Positions 63,570 through 64,000 of a stretch of DNA of 64,000 nt are shown in pieces. The stretch is from Anaerococcus lactolyticus ATCC 51172 (GTDB taxonomy: Bacteria; Bacillota; Clostridia; Tissierellales; Peptoniphilaceae). The stretch is taken from NCBI RefSeq assembly GCF_000156575.1, contig NZ_GG666044.1:95220-159219 (forward strand). Reading direction: 5' to 3'. Below the pieces are notes generated by a model. It saw only the letters and a program-made list of their open reading frames with translations, was not told the DNA's origin and searched no databases. Each line of letters starts with the position of its first letter. The stretch's first letter is position 1. The position numbers and the translations under genes are program-made.

Positions 63570-63999
63570 CTATGCCAACTTAAACTTCTTAACAAAGTCA
63601 GCATTGGCCCTAAGGATTTCTTTGTATTCTGTGACCATGTTATAGAATGTAGCCTTTTTAAGACCTGATTCTTCCATAAATTTTTTCGAACTTATTTCTT
63701 CCTTTTCCCATTTTTCATAGAGATCTTCCCAATTATCAGGGAATTCTATTTTACTTCTTCCGACATTGGATTTTTTATTTGAATTTATTCTTACAATATT
63801 GTTGTTCAAAGCAATTGAATCAAGAATTGTTTTTAAAATTGCCCTATTCATAGGTTGGCCTATCCCATATTTATAAGTCGATTCTATATTACAAACCACC
63901 AAAAATTTGCCATTCCTTATAAAATAATCGAGCTCATTTGCTATATCAGTATTGGTTATGCCAAGGGACTTAAGCGAGCCTATCAAAAGAATGTCAGTA
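63570..63999 (-). CDS. Serine-recombinase/resolvase family protein, C-terminal part (5' end outside window)
   Basis: The frame is open to the window edge (TDILLIGSLKSLG...), so the listed start is internal. The visible 140 residues hold the end of the resolvase fold: LIGSLKSLGITNTDIANELD, and the following strand with VVCNIESTY. A C-terminal region with SSKKFMEESGLKKATFYN looks like a helix-turn-helix. The catalytic serine would lie upstream, outside the window. A mobile element may begin here. Confidence 0.65.
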   Translation of the reverse strand, partial: TDILLIGSLKSLGITNTDIANELDYFIRNGKFLVVCNIESTYKYGIGQPMNRAILKTILDSIALNNNIVRINSNKKSNVGRSKIEFPDNWEDLYEKWEKEEISSKKFMEESGLKKATFYNMVTEYKEILRANADFVKKFKLA

Positions 64000-64000
64000 T

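Overview
The window is AT-rich, densely packed chromosomal DNA. It most resembles a low-GC, Gram-positive anaerobic coccus of the Peptoniphilaceae/Tissierellia (Anaerococcus-like). That placement is inferred from gene content and codon use: three T-box leaders, a class B sortase, lipobox lipoproteins, FemX and MurJ, the [FeFe]-hydrogenase maturases HydE/G/F, ferritin, glutaminase, and an IleRS of the long type-2 class. No rRNA, tRNA or CRISPR array was seen. Most of the window is ordinary chromosome. Interesting material lies in regulatory RNAs, palindromic intergenic repeats, a toxin-like small-gene island and a few unusual gene pairs.

Layout. 1-2.4 kb: tail of azlD, an HprK/PEPCK-fold P-loop protein, and an intergenic palindromic element flanked by a duplicated terminator hairpin. 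2.4-6.7 kb (minus): an envelope operon of SPFH protein, zinc-ribbon membrane protein and lipoprotein, recalling the Bacillus ydjGHI genes. 6.9-9.8 kb (minus): a membrane-anchored solute-binding protein coupled to a membrane-bound LuxR-type regulator. 10-11.7 kb (minus): sortase B and 8-oxoguanine glycosylase. 11.8-12.9 kb (plus): glutaredoxin and Cof phosphatase. 12.9-15.9 kb (minus): small membrane protein, ferritin pair, queH, rplM-rpsI with a structured leader. 15.9-20 kb (minus): trkA-trkH and an M20 amidohydrolase. 20-23.8 kb (minus): potABCD. 24-31 kb: membrane protein, GNAT, MFS, then a two-component system divergent from a three-gene peptide-antibiotic-type ABC exporter. 31-36 kb: glutaminase, HD protein, NlpC/P60 endopeptidase, DUF1002 protein, Mrp ATPase. 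36-38.5 kb: T-box leader with a Lys specifier, then an amino-acid ABC importer. 38.7-41 kb: murJ, then three tandem ~181-184 bp palindromic units. 41-45.5 kb (minus): GIY-YIG, pepT, lipoprotein, FemX, NUDIX. 45.6-49 kb (minus): ileS behind an Ile T-box. 49-50 kb: AMMECR1-like protein and glutathione peroxidase. 50-55.5 kb (minus): Met T-box, M20 amidohydrolase, metN, metI and two metQ genes. 55.5-59.6 kb (minus): hydE, hydG, hydF interrupted by a plus-strand type-I-toxin-like gene and its decayed copy. 59.7-62.3 kb (minus): CtpA protease, acyl-ACP thioesterase, HD protein. 62.4-63.4 kb: MBL hydrolase. 63.6 kb to the end: a serine-recombinase fragment cut by the window edge.

How it fits together. 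Three T-boxes can be read by one rule: GAA, one base, specifier codon, purine. They give AAA (Lys) for an amino-acid importer, AUC (Ile) for ileS and AUG (Met) for the metNIQ operon. The Ile and Met readings agree with the downstream genes, which supports the Lys reading for the otherwise unassigned transporter. The theme is an amino-acid-fermenting, peptide- and polyamine-scavenging anaerobe with oxidative defence and cell-envelope maintenance.
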